From positions 17,874,204-17,938,203 of the forward strand of contig NC_047065.1 of NCBI RefSeq assembly GCF_902459465.1: a stretch of 64,000 bases of DNA. Direction: 5' to 3'. The notes beneath the pieces are model-generated. The model was not told the origin of the DNA and ran no database searches. It saw only the letters and a list, made by a program, of their open reading frames with translations. Each line of letters begins with the position of its first letter. The stretch's first letter is position 1. This stretch comes from Asterias rubens. Taxonomy: Eukaryota; Echinodermata; Asteroidea; Forcipulatida; Asteriidae. This document shows positions 54,818-64,000 of the stretch, piece after piece. Position numbers and translations under genes: made by a program.

Positions 54818-57772
54818 TGCCTGTCGATTGTCCGCTAACAAATGCACACTTCCCAAGCTCATATAAACTTCAAACTTCACACATAGTTAGAAAGTCACTG
54901 GGACAGGAAACCGCTTGAGTGACGTCATGATGACGCCATCGAGTGTCGAATTACGCTAAATAAACGTTTATTATTTCAAAAAATCATAACTTTTGATCTA
55001 CATGAGGGATTTTTACAATCAATACATCATCGGAAAGGGCATTCAAAACTCCGTAAACGCCTCACAGACATGACCCCATTTTGATTTTGTCTTCCGGCTC
55101 AAAAGAGAGGTGGAAAATTGTCAAAATTCACGTCTAAAGAACAACGTAAATCCCCCGTTGGTATGTGCATAAACATTACACTTGGGCATACACACAACGT
55201 GTAGTGTATTAGCTGTGCAGGAGAGTCACGCTCCAGTGATCATCCATAGAGCGCGAAAAAGCTTCATGTAGAATAGTCTTCGTTCAAGGCGTTTAACCTT
55301 TTGACCTTGTCTTCTGGTTCAAATCGAATTTATTGTACATTATCTACGACCGTACTGCGTTGATAACACCGGTTCCCGTCCGGTCACTGAAGTTATGCAA
55401 ATCGGGCTTGGTCAGTACTTGGATGGGAGACCAATTGGTGACCAAATTTTGTATTATTAATTTTTTTTTTTTTTTTTTCCTTCTCCTATAAATAGCTTCG
55501 TTTTTAGTCTATTTTCAAGGCGTTTTCAACTAACATTTATTTTCCGGTTAGTTAGTCTCTTCTTCAGTCGTCATTATGCATAAGGCTCCAACCACAAAAG
55601 CTGTTTTGACAATCTATACATCAATATGAAAGGGCTTTAAGTACGTAGTCTGTTTTCAAGGCGTTTTCAACAAACATTTCCCTTCCGGTTAGTTAGTCTC
55701 TTCTCCAGTTGTCATCATGCATAAGTTCCTATGCCCTCAACCACAAAAGCTATTTTGACAATCTACATCATATGAAAGGGCTTTACGTACGTAGTCTGTT
55801 TTCAAGGCGTTTTCAACAAACATTTCCCTTCCGGTTAGTTAGTCTCTTCTCCAGTCGTCATTATTCATCAGTTCACATTTCCTCGACCACAAAAGCTATT
55901 TTGACAATCTATACATCATATGAAAGGGCCTCACGTACTTCACAAAAATGGGTATGTTGGTGACCTTCTCTTGACCTTTTGACCTTTCTTAACCGGAAGT
56001 GCCTGTAAAATGCTTTGAAAGGGCATTATTTAAAGGCTTTTAGGTTGAAATGTACACTTTTTGATGCTTTACCATAAAATTATTACACATCGAGAAAACT
56101 GTTTGGTTTTGATTTCTTTGCAATTTGACGAGCTATCAACAACACTTTTTTCATTGATTCAAACACTGACCCAACAATAGCCGAACACCTAGTGTTTGTT
56201 TCTACAAACACTATATCTAGTTATTATTAATATTACACTATACACTATATTCACTTGTTTAGTGTATTTCTTTACATTATCTTACTGGTTACAGCGAGTT
56301 AACGACATCATAGCCAACTATCCCGATGGTCATAAATCAGCAGCTGTTATTCCAGTTCTTGATCTAGCTCAGCGTCAACATGGATGGGTTCCACTAACTC
56401 TCATGAATAAAGTCGGAGATATCTTAGACATGCCTCATATGAGAGTCTATGAAGTGGCGACCTTCTACACAATGTTCAACAGGTAAAATTTCTTTCTCAT
56501 TTCAACAGATTTTATAAAGCGTTTTGGGATAAACCTAGAACAAGTTGTGTTGAGTCCTACTCAAAGGATGGAATCTTAAATGTACATGTAGATGGGCTGA
56601 AAATATGTCCATCATGTCCATTTTCTTGATTGTGTCTACTGATATCACTTGATGTTGTTGTACAGTATGTGTAGTGGGCTATTACCAACCTGCCTGTTTG
56701 TTGGTAACTACATGATAGTGTTTAACAGTTTATTTGTCAATGTGTTAGTTTTAAGTTGCTTTTATTTTGATTCAACTAGTTCTTTCTTTGATGTTTGGAG
56801 TCATTGTAGTCTTGTGTGTCACAACACGCACAGCTCTCAAACAATAATACATAGTTTTTAGGGTTTATAAATTTGGTACTTTTTACTCTGTTGCCATTTA
56901 TTATGTGATTGTTTATGCTTTTACATGTACTTATATTTTCACCATTGTTAAGTGACCATTTCATCTACTGCTGCTGGTCATTTTGTTTGTGTTTATATTA
57001 ATAAATAAGTAAATAGTTTTTCCTTTGACCTGAGTGAGGAGGCTGTTTGACCATGTGATGTTACATTGACCCAACTCACCTTAGGTCATCACCACAATAA
57101 ATCTTGGTTGCACTATTTTGGGAATCAGTTCCCAATGGGTTACGGTGTGATGCTCTTAAAGCAGACTGTGTAGACATTATGCGCATGTAACATTAGTTCA
57201 AGGGGTTATTTGGCAATCTAGGTTGTTTTGGCATAATTGTCTCCTTTATGTATTGTGGGGATCGTTAGTTGAAGTAATAAGTTTTATAAGGAGGCTTTAT
57301 AAGGAGGCAGGTTGAAGGCCAGGAATTATACAAGCTCATAGGTCGTGGCCTTGATGCCCTTTCAAAAGTTTCCCATTTATAATTATTTTGTCACAAACAT
57401 GTTATAGCGCCCTCTATAGGTTGGATCAATCACACAGCAGACACTGTTCTCTATGGTCAAAAGCAAGTGGAAGTGCACTTTACAAAATGAAAATGACCTT
57501 ATGGAAAGGTTTGCGGTAACACCATGTAATGACTATTTCTAATGAGTTGGGGTGGTTCTGAAAAGAACCGTTGAAAAGGACCTTACCCTTTCACAGATGA
57601 AGTTTCAGCCCTGAGTTTGTTGAGTAGAGACATGTTTATATTGTTGTAACTCATGGTATTGATTCTCTATTCAGGAACCCTGTTGGTAAATACCACATTC
57701 AGATCTGCACTACGACTCCCTGCATGCTCCGAGATTCAGACTCCATCTTAAATGCCATCACTTCAAAACTAG
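50406..57772 (+). CDS. NDUFV2: NADH dehydrogenase flavoprotein 2 (complex I 24 kDa subunit), first 5 exons
   Basis: A mitochondrial complex I N-module subunit that carries the [2Fe-2S] cluster N1a beside the FMN site. Exons: 50406-50444, 51936-51998, 54039-54101, 56295-56482, 57675-57772. All have AG/GT borders and phases agree (451 nt). The first about 30 residues ([29 protein letters not shown]) are arginine-rich with no acid, i.e. a mitochondrial presequence. Then [53 protein letters not shown] and [16 protein letters not shown] follow the vertebrate protein. CTTTPC supplies the first two cluster cysteines. The exons for the other two cysteines are not found up to 64000, so intron 5 exceeds 6.2 kb. 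The gene is divergent from the ankyrin gene. Confidence 0.96.
50627..51235. mobile_element. Large foldback element in NDUFV2 intron 1
   Basis: Left taaccctcctgctgacgacg and aaatggttaaaaacgtacaa, then tttcgacagctagtc, are mirrored at the right as tagctgttgaaattatacgt, then ttttaaccatttcg, and ggctacgccgtcggcaggag, then ggta. About 600 bp. A truncated end of the 106-bp MITE family lies inside (50790-50834). Confidence 0.7.
51383..51830. mobile_element. Second, diverged foldback element of the same family
   Basis: ttgcgatagcgtaagcctcc and aaaacgtataatttcgacag, then ctagtcaccag, match the preceding element's arm. A diverged opposite arm contains tcagactagccaccagattt near 51800. It lies between the first element and NDUFV2 exon 2. 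Confidence 0.55.
52205..52605. mobile_element. Degenerate MITE related to the TTAA family
   Basis: Left tgcactggacacgacatttt, then tgctaattactcaa. Right ctttgacagtaataccaaat, then gtgtccagcgcctgcc, inverted. Internal blocks (cgatgaccaattgagcccaa, then acttttgcaggtttg) match the reverse of the TTAA MITE body. No clean TTAA remains. Confidence 0.65.
52775..52945 (+). mobile_element. tRNA-derived SINE with box A and box B
   Basis: Box A tggccgagcagtctag (52780) and box B-like gggtttaatacc (52836) are followed by ctcttgagcaaggcacttaa, then ccataattgcttcgta, the conserved SINE core. A minus copy is at 37135. The body continues into the tandem array that follows. Confidence 0.82.
52940..53675 (+). 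repeat. 80-bp tandem array (about 9 copies) grown from the SINE body
   Basis: The unit is tggatgatacccatgcctac, then atccttacagactgtgaagg, then gggcaaccctgtttcagccc, then caggagtaggtggctcct. The first copy is continuous with the SINE at 52775. Right-hand copies are more diverged (gggggtaacc, then atgggtttcaaccg). NDUFV2 intron 2. Confidence 0.93.
54490..54715 (+). mobile_element. LINE 3' fragment (RT C-terminus) in NDUFV2 intron 3
   Basis: Translates as a LINE thumb block: [13 protein letters not shown], then [15 protein letters not shown] and stop. It is followed by an untranslated tail ending gcgcattattaatccatatt. It is too short to be functional. Confidence 0.75.
54776..54817. repeat. (CTT)n microsatellite
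   Basis: About 13 uninterrupted CTT units. Confidence 0.95.
55342..55452 (+). pseudogene. 5S rRNA-like sequence (pseudogene or 5S-derived SINE head)
   Basis: Follows 5S rRNA from position about 3: ctacgaccgtactgcgttga, then taacaccggttcccgtccgg, then tcactgaagttatgcaaatc, then gggcttggtcagtacttgga, then tgggagacc. The internal Pol III promoter blocks (box A, IE, box C) are recognisable. The last about 20 nt of 5S are replaced by aattggtgaccaaattttgt and a T-run. Embedded in a repeat, so not a functional rRNA gene. Confidence 0.85.
57392..57470. repeat. Dispersed 75-bp repeat (partner at 60035-60115)
   Basis: cacaaacatgttatagcgcc, then ctctatag, then ttggatcaatcacacagcag, then acactgttctctatgg occurs in both places, one base apart. 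Part of an unclassified dispersed element. Confidence 0.8.
57500..57585 (-). repeat. Isolated histone-type stem-loop repeat in NDUFV2 intron 4
   Basis: On the minus strand 57554-57569 reads GGTTCTTTTCAGAACC, preceded by caac and followed by accccaac. It shares gcggtaacaccatgt and flanks with the 38545-38700 copies. Confidence 0.6.
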
Positions 57773-58073
57773 GTGAGTACCTCAAGAAATGTTTGAAACT
57801 ATGAATTTTATAGGAAGTGAGGATTGGAAATAACAACAAGGTCAGTAACGTCTCTTCAATTAGAGACGTCCAGTGGAGGATTCTACTGCATCTAATAGTC
57901 CCATCACACCCAACTCGTTCTCACTACGTTCTGAATGTATATAGTAGCAACTTTTAACGGTCTGTTTAGGAGCTTCTTGACAAGCTCAAAAGAGTTTGAA
58001 TGAGGTAGAGGTGCTCCAGATTTTTGAGACTGCTCAAAGTATTCCTGTTGCAATCCTGTTCTGCAATTATTCA

Positions 58074-58610
58074 TCATTTAGCGGTCGCAACCAAGATGCC
58101 ATGCACAATGTCACGCCAGAGGTGTTTATCCCTCATCATGTTTGGAAGGTCCACGATTTCAGCCTCCGTGTCTCTACCGATCACGTCGATGTAGTTGAGT
58201 GGTCGAGGTCCTCTATTAGGGCACGGCAGTCTCCAATAAAACACGTCAGGAATGACCTGGTCTTTGGCGCGAAAGAAGTGACCTGCGAAGCGGACTCTGC
58301 GTTGAGCAACAGTAGCAGAGCTTGGTGGAATGTCTCTGTAGATCTGGTCTTTGGCCTTGTGCTCACGCCATGAGATGTTCTGCACCCTCGGAAGAAGCCT
58401 GGTGTATGTGCCGTCGAGGCAATCTTGAAACTCTTTTTTCATGGTCCAGGTTTCCGCCCAATACAGAAGGATGCTCTCTACACAGGCTCTGAACAAGACC
58501 AGCTTTGTTGTATTTGAAGATGTTATGACGTTATGAAGCTTGTTGAAAGCATTCCAAGCTAAACCCTTGCGAATCTGGCTCGGGTAATTGTCGCATCCAG
58601 ACTGCAGCCG
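58074..58610 (-). mobile_element. Non-LTR reverse transcriptase C-terminal fragment
   Basis: The minus frame (58496-58074, open upstream to about 58600) carries GLAWNAFNKLHNV, FRACVESILLYWAETWTMKK, the WREHKAKDQIYRDIPP block and QRRVRFAGHFFRAKDQVI. This is the well-known C-terminal region of a LINE RT family (the SILLYGAETWT block). It differs in family from the 6.4-kb LINE. It is 5'-truncated, antisense in NDUFV2 intron 5. Confidence 0.88.
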
Positions 58611-59052
58611 GTATTAAACATAGTGTTTAAAACCGGCGAAGCACATATTTTGTCCCTTATTCAAACCAAAGTCAATGTTATTGATTGGTACAAAATTAGG
58701 AACTTGGATAAATTAATTTCCAAAAAAGAAAAGAAGTAGGTTTGAACTTTTTAAATAATTCCTTGTTAATTTGTGATATTTGTGTTCGGCCTGAAAAAGA
58801 ACCTTCAGTTATGTTTTGTATTTCATAAAATATTTGCTGATTTATTTATGCTTTTTGTTTATTTATTTTGGGTACTTACCATAATTTCTATCATTATTTT
58901 CAAACTTCATAAAGAAATGTGTAGATGTAAAGGGACCCTGTACAGTTTTCCAAGGAATGTCCTTATTCTTCTCCTGAAATACCCCACAGAGCTTGTCAAA
59001 AAGAAATTACCAACAAATGTCAAATGTAAACCAGTAAAGTCAACGTTCTTCC

Positions 59053-59712
59053 AATTAAGAAATTGACACTCCCAGACATGTTTACTCCACGCTTGACTGT
59101 AAATCCATTCCCTTAACAACACTGTCTAGTCATGTTCTCATTCCCAGTCAACTCCCAAGAGTGAGTATAAAGTACATGGAAGTGTTGAGGAATCTTACAG
59201 CCACTGTTGTAATTGATTCTTTTAATCCCCATGAGACAGATGTCCATTGATGTCTTCGTCTGACACAATTTTTTAGGATCAAGTTCTTCAAAGTATTGGG
59301 GAGAGCACATTAACTTGAAAATGTGGTCACACGTTTTGGTGTAACTCTATGTTGCATTTTGCACAAAAAACATCGTCTGCACCTTGATGTTTGTTGATGT
59401 GCAAGTGAGACGAGTAGTCTTTGGGTCAAAGCAGTATTCTTTGCCTCAAGAAATAGACACTTCCAAACTTGTTTACTTCAAGATCGGATTTAGTGACTAT
59501 GTATAAATCCAATTCCTTAACAACTTTGTCTGGTCATGTTCATATTCCATGCCACCGTTATTGAAAGCCAACTCTCAACAGTGAGTATTAAGTGCATGGA
59601 AGTGTGGAGGAAATCTTACAGCCACAGTTACTAATTGATTCTCTACATCCTCATGGGATTCATTGACATTTTCATCTGACACGTTTTTTAGTATCAAGTT
59701 TTTCAGAGTAAA
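59053..59712. repeat. Diverged tandem duplication, about 400-bp period
   Basis: 59053-59310 and 59453-59712 share ordered blocks: aagaaat.gacact.cca.ac, ttccttaacaac, gtgagtat.aagt.catgga, then agtgt.gaggaa.tcttaca, and tttttta..atcaagtt. Nothing coding. Confidence 0.75.
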
Positions 59713-60374
59713 AGTAACAATTTAATTTTAGACTCAAAGAGTCCAGACAAACAGTGACATCTAATACTTGGATGTTGAATCGCTCAATCTCCATGTTGTT
59801 TCTACTGATTGACTTCTTGATTCATGGGTTGTATCTTATGACACTCCCCCTGGGAAAGAGGATGGCAGTCTTTTGGTGTTTTGTAATTGGTTACTGGAAA
59901 GTGGTTTTTCTTACCAGCAAATGGGAAACCACTCTAAACTAGTCTAGATGTTATTTTGACATGGTGAAAGTGGATGATGTGAGTTTGATTTATAACTTAG
60001 ATGAAATAACAGCTTGTCCAGGTTTACCAAATCATCATTAGTTTATCACAAACATGTTATAGCGCCCTCTATAGTTGGATCAATCACACAGCAGACACTG
60101 TTCTCTATGGTTTAAAGCTGTATGAGCTTTTGTAGTTAATTTGTTATGTATTTTGATAATGAAAAGCTGTATATTAAAGCGCCTTGAGTGTTCCTGAGTG
60201 ACTAATATGCCCGCTTTATAAGAAGCCACTGTTATTATTATTATTAAACTGTGCTGATTTTCATGCGACTGATCTACATGTCTTTATAATATTGATAAAA
60301 CACCCATTTTTGTCCGGATGAAGTTCTGCTGTCTACTTTATGTCTATACATCATTCACTTTTATCGATTTCCAG

Positions 60375-60642
60375 TATAAATATAGTGCAAACCTACAAGC
60401 ATAGACAGCGTTTGCCGCCTACGTTACTGATGATTGTGGTCTTTTTTGACGTTTTGTACCATAGTCTTTTTTCAAATAATCTACCCTGGAGATCTGAGTA
60501 TTCTGGGGCATTTGGAGAAAAAGCAAACATTAATCCCGACAGCAAATGTTTGCTGATACTCCAGTATCTAATAGAACTGAGTAGTGAAAGTTTACAGGAT
60601 ACACTACTTCGGCTTCGTGATCTCAAACCTGCCAAACAGTAA
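60375..60642 (+). CDS. Unrecognised candidate terminal exon or retro-fragment (88 codons)
   Basis: After a fair acceptor (gatttccag, 60374) an open frame runs to TAA: INIVQTYKHRQRLPPTLL, then FFDVLYHSLFSNNLPWRS, then INPDSKCLLILQYLIELSSE and DTLLRLRDLKPAKQ. The composition looks protein-like (amphipathic leucine pattern, few repeats), but I do not recognise the family. It does not resemble the missing NDUFV2 exons. It could be the last exon of a nested gene, a retrocopy piece or chance. Confidence 0.35.
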
Positions 60643-60839
60643 CCTGCCATAGAGTGTAAAATTCAATGTATTTCTCAATAGTGTATTAACTGATGTGAAT
60701 CTTATGAACTACATTAGTCATGACTTAGTTGGTCAGACAAGTGAACAAAACATGTACCCATACTGTGCTGTTAAAAATAGCTCAAGTGTAAAAGCCTGTT
60801 TAATGAAAAGCAAAGTGATTTGAATATATACTCGTAACT

Positions 60840-61030
60840 ACTGTACTTGAAAAGATGTTGGCTTCCAACTACTCAGTTTGTACCATCCTGGATCTAAATA
60901 CATGTACTTGAAAAGATGTTGGCTTCCAACTACTCAGTTTGTACCATCCTGGATCTAAATACATGTAGTTGAAAAGATGTTGGCTTCCAACTACTCAGTT
61001 TGTACAATCCTGGATCTAAATACATGTAGT
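60840..61030. repeat. 61-bp tandem repeat (3 copies)
   Basis: tgtacttgaaaagatgttgg, then cttccaactactcagtttgt, then accatcctggatctaaatac, then a, three times with one or two substitutions. Confidence 0.94.
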
Positions 61031-62459
61031 TTGCTGTCAAGAACACAGAAAAGCTTTTCCTTATAGTAGCATTGGAGCAGGATGGGGAGCTCTTCCTACG
61101 CAGAAATGTTGTCAACCCCTCTCCCTTCCCCCTCCCCCTCAAATTTAAGCACATTAAAACCCCTTCAAATTATTTATTTGTCGCTACTTTTACCTCTGAA
61201 TAAAAATGTCTACATAAGGTATTTAATAGTACATTAAAAAGCACTAAGTACCAATTCTGTCATAAAACAAAGATTCCACATTTTCTGGTTGATGAGGGAT
61301 AAACACCTCTGGCTTGACATTGTACATGAAATCTCGGTTGTGGCCGCTAGATGATGATGAAGTATAAGTTGTGTTAACTGAGACATGTCATTACACTAAG
61401 TGATTTGTATTTAGATAGGCTCCAACTACAATGTTATATGACTCATCCTTTCTTCAATTTCCAGATGAAAAACAATCTATACAGTTTGTTCAGATGAATT
61501 AATTTATAATAAAAGTTATAGCATGCAATAGCGCTTAGGGTTTCCAAGTGCTGAAACATAAAAGCAACTAAACACACAATATCATGACAACAAGGTAGTG
61601 TATGAGAAAAAAAATTACATATTTTTAATAGCATTATGAGAAAATGTATGTGATGGGAATTTAAAAAGTTGGACTATAGATTAATTGTGATTGCAAGTGG
61701 GGAAATATTCTATTCTATATTCTATCCTTAGTTCAAATTTTCAAACCATCGTTGGAGAGTGTGATAAACCTCCATGCGCTGTATTTTTGACTGCGTGACA
61801 GCGCTCTTAATAGTATTTTTTACTACTTCGTCCTGCACAGTCTTTATCAGTTCTGTCTGTTTTGTTGTGTCGTAGTTTTAATTTTGTTTGTAGAGGTGGA
61901 TTGTAACAGCTCCTTTAAATGTCTTATTATCCATGATGGATATGATGTCTGTGGTGGTAATGTGTTCCTGTCTTTAATAACTTCCTGGGGAATTGGGTAG
62001 GAATGAAAAAACCCTGCAAGTGAAACAAATAGGTTTGACGCTTGCTTGATGGTAATTTACAGTATGTGCAGAAGCAATATCCACTACAATACTGCTGTGA
62101 ATGTGTCCTGCTTTCATTATATCACATATTGATTAACAAAGAGGATCGATCAATGAATTTAACTGATCGCAGATGAATTAATTAACATTGATCGTAGTGT
62201 GAAGCAAATTAATACCTTTGTTTGAATTGTAAACTGTGAATACTTTGCATTCCTAGACTACATACTGTACATTGTGTAGTTTTGCATCCGTTCTAGTTCT
62301 CATAGCTATAGACCTGTTATATTTGTAGGGAGTGTGGAACAAGGTGGCATTATTGGACATCAATACCCACATTTTGTTTAAAAGCACCGACAACCAATGT
62401 TTTAATTTGACCTCTGGTTGCGAATACATTTTAATTGTGAATAAACCATTCATAAATAC
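61031..62459. other. NDUFV2 intron 5, no feature recognised
   Basis: AT-rich. I looked for the NDUFV2 exon with the second cysteine pair (the ECLGACxNAP block) and do not see it. Confidence 0.45.
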
Positions 62460-62940
62460 CTAAGAGAGTTTATCCATTCTGATTGGTCGAGAGGGCATCA
62501 CGTGGGGGTGTTTGAACGGATGATATAACACCAGTAAAAAGTATTGAAACATGGGAGTGACACGCGAGCTTGCACCTGTGCTTAAAAGACAGTTTATTAA
62601 TTCCTATTGGTCGAGAGCAACGGCTGGAACCCAAGGGACTTACCACTTCATAGCTGGAGGGGTGTTGTGTTGAAAGAAATCATTGAACAATTATAATTTT
62701 TGCATTTATTTTACTTTTTTTACCAAGAAGTGTTGATGTTTTTTGACCGAAAAGGTATTTATGAATGGGAATCAAAGTGTGTTGAATCGGTTTACAACTA
62801 GTGGTTTATACCAGGCGAGGCCTGGTTCTTGATAATTTACCTCGACTTCGTCTCAGTAAAATTATCAAGAACCTGGCCTCGGCGGGTTTAAACCACCTGT
62901 TGAAAACCTCTTCACCACACATTGATTCCCTTATTTCAAA
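62460..62940. mobile_element. Foldback/MITE-type repeat, copy 3, with strong internal hairpin
   Basis: Left tattggtcgagag and tcacgtgggggtgtttgaac recall the ends of 17060 and 43190. The core ccaggcgaggcctggttctt, then gataattt is mirrored by aaattatcaagaacctggcc, then tcggcgggttt. It ends gattcccttatttcaaatc. Confidence 0.7.
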
Positions 62941-63505
62941 TCAAACAAATAATTGGATGGCCATCAGTTGATTGTTGACCAACTTGGCATTCTCAAAACG
63001 TAACAACAAGGCTAGGTAGTAGGACCACTTAGCTGGTCATTTCACTAGTTTGTCAGCTCTTTCATGAGTCAATATTTCAAATAATAATAATGGATGCTGG
63101 TGGAGAGAATTCTGACTAATCCTCATGTTAGTATATACTTGGCAAGAAGACCACTGCTTTTAGGGAGATCACTGTTCTGTGTAGATGGTAAAACAGTACT
63201 TAGCTAGAATTTGCAATCCACTGTTGCTTCCTATAAGACTGATGTCCAGATGAAGACTGATGTTCAATGCTTAATAGCTGCATACCTTGTAGACTCTCTA
63301 GTCTCCCATGGCTACAGCAATCATCACTCTGTAATAGTTAATAGTTCCAAACACTCCCCCTCAGCTGTCGTTCTCTCAAGACACTTGTTTTCATGATGAG
63401 TCATTCTCATTAGTGTTTTGACCTCCAAGAAGACAGGATCCTATTAAGGACTCTCAACTCAAGTGAGTTCTTAGAATTAATGTTTGCTCCTTGCTTTCCT
63501 TCTCA

Positions 63506-64000
63506 TAATTAATAATAATAATAATAATAATAAGACTTGTAATGCGCACATATCCACCCTGCTGGGTGTTCAAGGCGCAGTAAAACCAAAAACAAAACAA
63601 AAACAAAACACAACACAAAGAAAAACAGACACAACAAAATTAGTCATTGAAAACCTGTGACATAAGATAAGTTTTGAGAAGAGACTTGAATTGTGCAGTA
63701 CAAAGACAAGATCGAAGATTAAGTGGTAGAGAGTTCCAGATGCGTGGCGCGGCGGAAGAAAAAGACCTGTCACCCCATGAGTGTCGAGACTTGGGTTCAA
63801 TGAGGAGAAGCATAGAACTTGATCGAAGATTCCTTGATGGAGTGTAAACTTGAAGCAGTTCAGAAATATAGTGGGGAGCCTTGCCATTAAGAGCTTTGTG
63901 GACAATGAGCATCAGCTTGAAGATGATTCGTTGAGAGATAGGGAGCCAGTGTAGTTGTTTCAGAATGGGGGTGATAGAACAGGATTTTCTAGACAGTGTC
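63506..64000 (-). mobile_element. Second copy of the CR1/L2-like LINE 3' end
   Basis: Matches 6350-6892 at roughly 98% identity, same strand, including the terminal (ATT)n and the A/C-rich block aaaaacaaaacaaaaac (one repeat shorter). It encodes the C-terminal RT block ([32 protein letters not shown]) in frame 63912-63640. It runs off the window edge. Confidence 0.93.

Larger units (their letters stand above)
54716..56191. mobile_element. 1.48-kb composite element with TAGGTGTTCGG ends, internal 3x repeats and a 5S-like segment
   Basis: Inverted ends taggtgttcgg (54716) and ccgaacaccta (56181-56191). The left end also folds on itself (ggtgttcggactcaagtccg, then aaacacc). Inside are a (CTT)n tract, a 5S rRNA-like block and three copies of a segment of about 150 bp containing tctgttttcaaggcgttttc, then aacaaacatttcccttccgg. 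No coding region. It fills most of NDUFV2 intron 3. Confidence 0.6.

Overview
This is nuclear DNA from a marine deuterostome invertebrate, most likely an echinoderm (a sea star fits best, but that is inference). The evidence is: genes split into exons with GT..AG introns, orthologues of animal housekeeping genes, dense SINE/MITE/LINE debris, and many TACATGTA-type motifs. Nothing bacterial or viral is visible.

Four protein-coding genes were rebuilt exon by exon, with splice phases that close exactly. (1) 180-19650, minus: the first 18 coding exons (605 codons) of CPSF1 (CPSF160), the large scaffold subunit of the cleavage and polyadenylation factor. Its 3' half lies off the left edge. (2) 22548-30958, plus: a complete three-exon PAR-6 polarity gene (357 aa, PB1 + semi-CRIB + PDZ), divergent from CPSF1 across 2.9 kb. 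(3) 40753-48411, minus: a complete six-exon, 465-aa ubiquitin-like + ankyrin protein resembling ANKRD60, convergent with PAR-6 across about 9.8 kb. (4) 50406-57772, plus: the first five coding exons of NDUFV2 (complex I 24 kDa subunit), divergent from gene 3. Its remaining exons are beyond the window or hidden in the last 6 kb.

Repeats dominate the rest. They include two near-identical LINE 3' ends at 6.4-8.4 kb and 63.5-64 kb, other LINE fragments, a Penelope-like GIY-YIG fragment, several tRNA-derived SINE families, a 5S rRNA-like segment, and MITEs with clean target duplications (8-bp, 9-bp, TTAA).

The most unusual signal is in CPSF1. At five exon edges the end of the exon, with its splice site, has been tandemly amplified into the neighbouring intron: donor sides of exons 6, 7 and 18, acceptor sides of exons 8 and 9. 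Intron 7 (10002-14632) is almost entirely copies of its own two ends: about 3.4 kb of exon-7 donor units directly abutting about 1.2 kb of exon-8 acceptor units. A second theme is SINE pieces seeding minisatellites (3.3-5.9 kb, 44.3-46.0 kb, 52.9-53.7 kb), including one array that multiplies a tRNA box A about 40 times.
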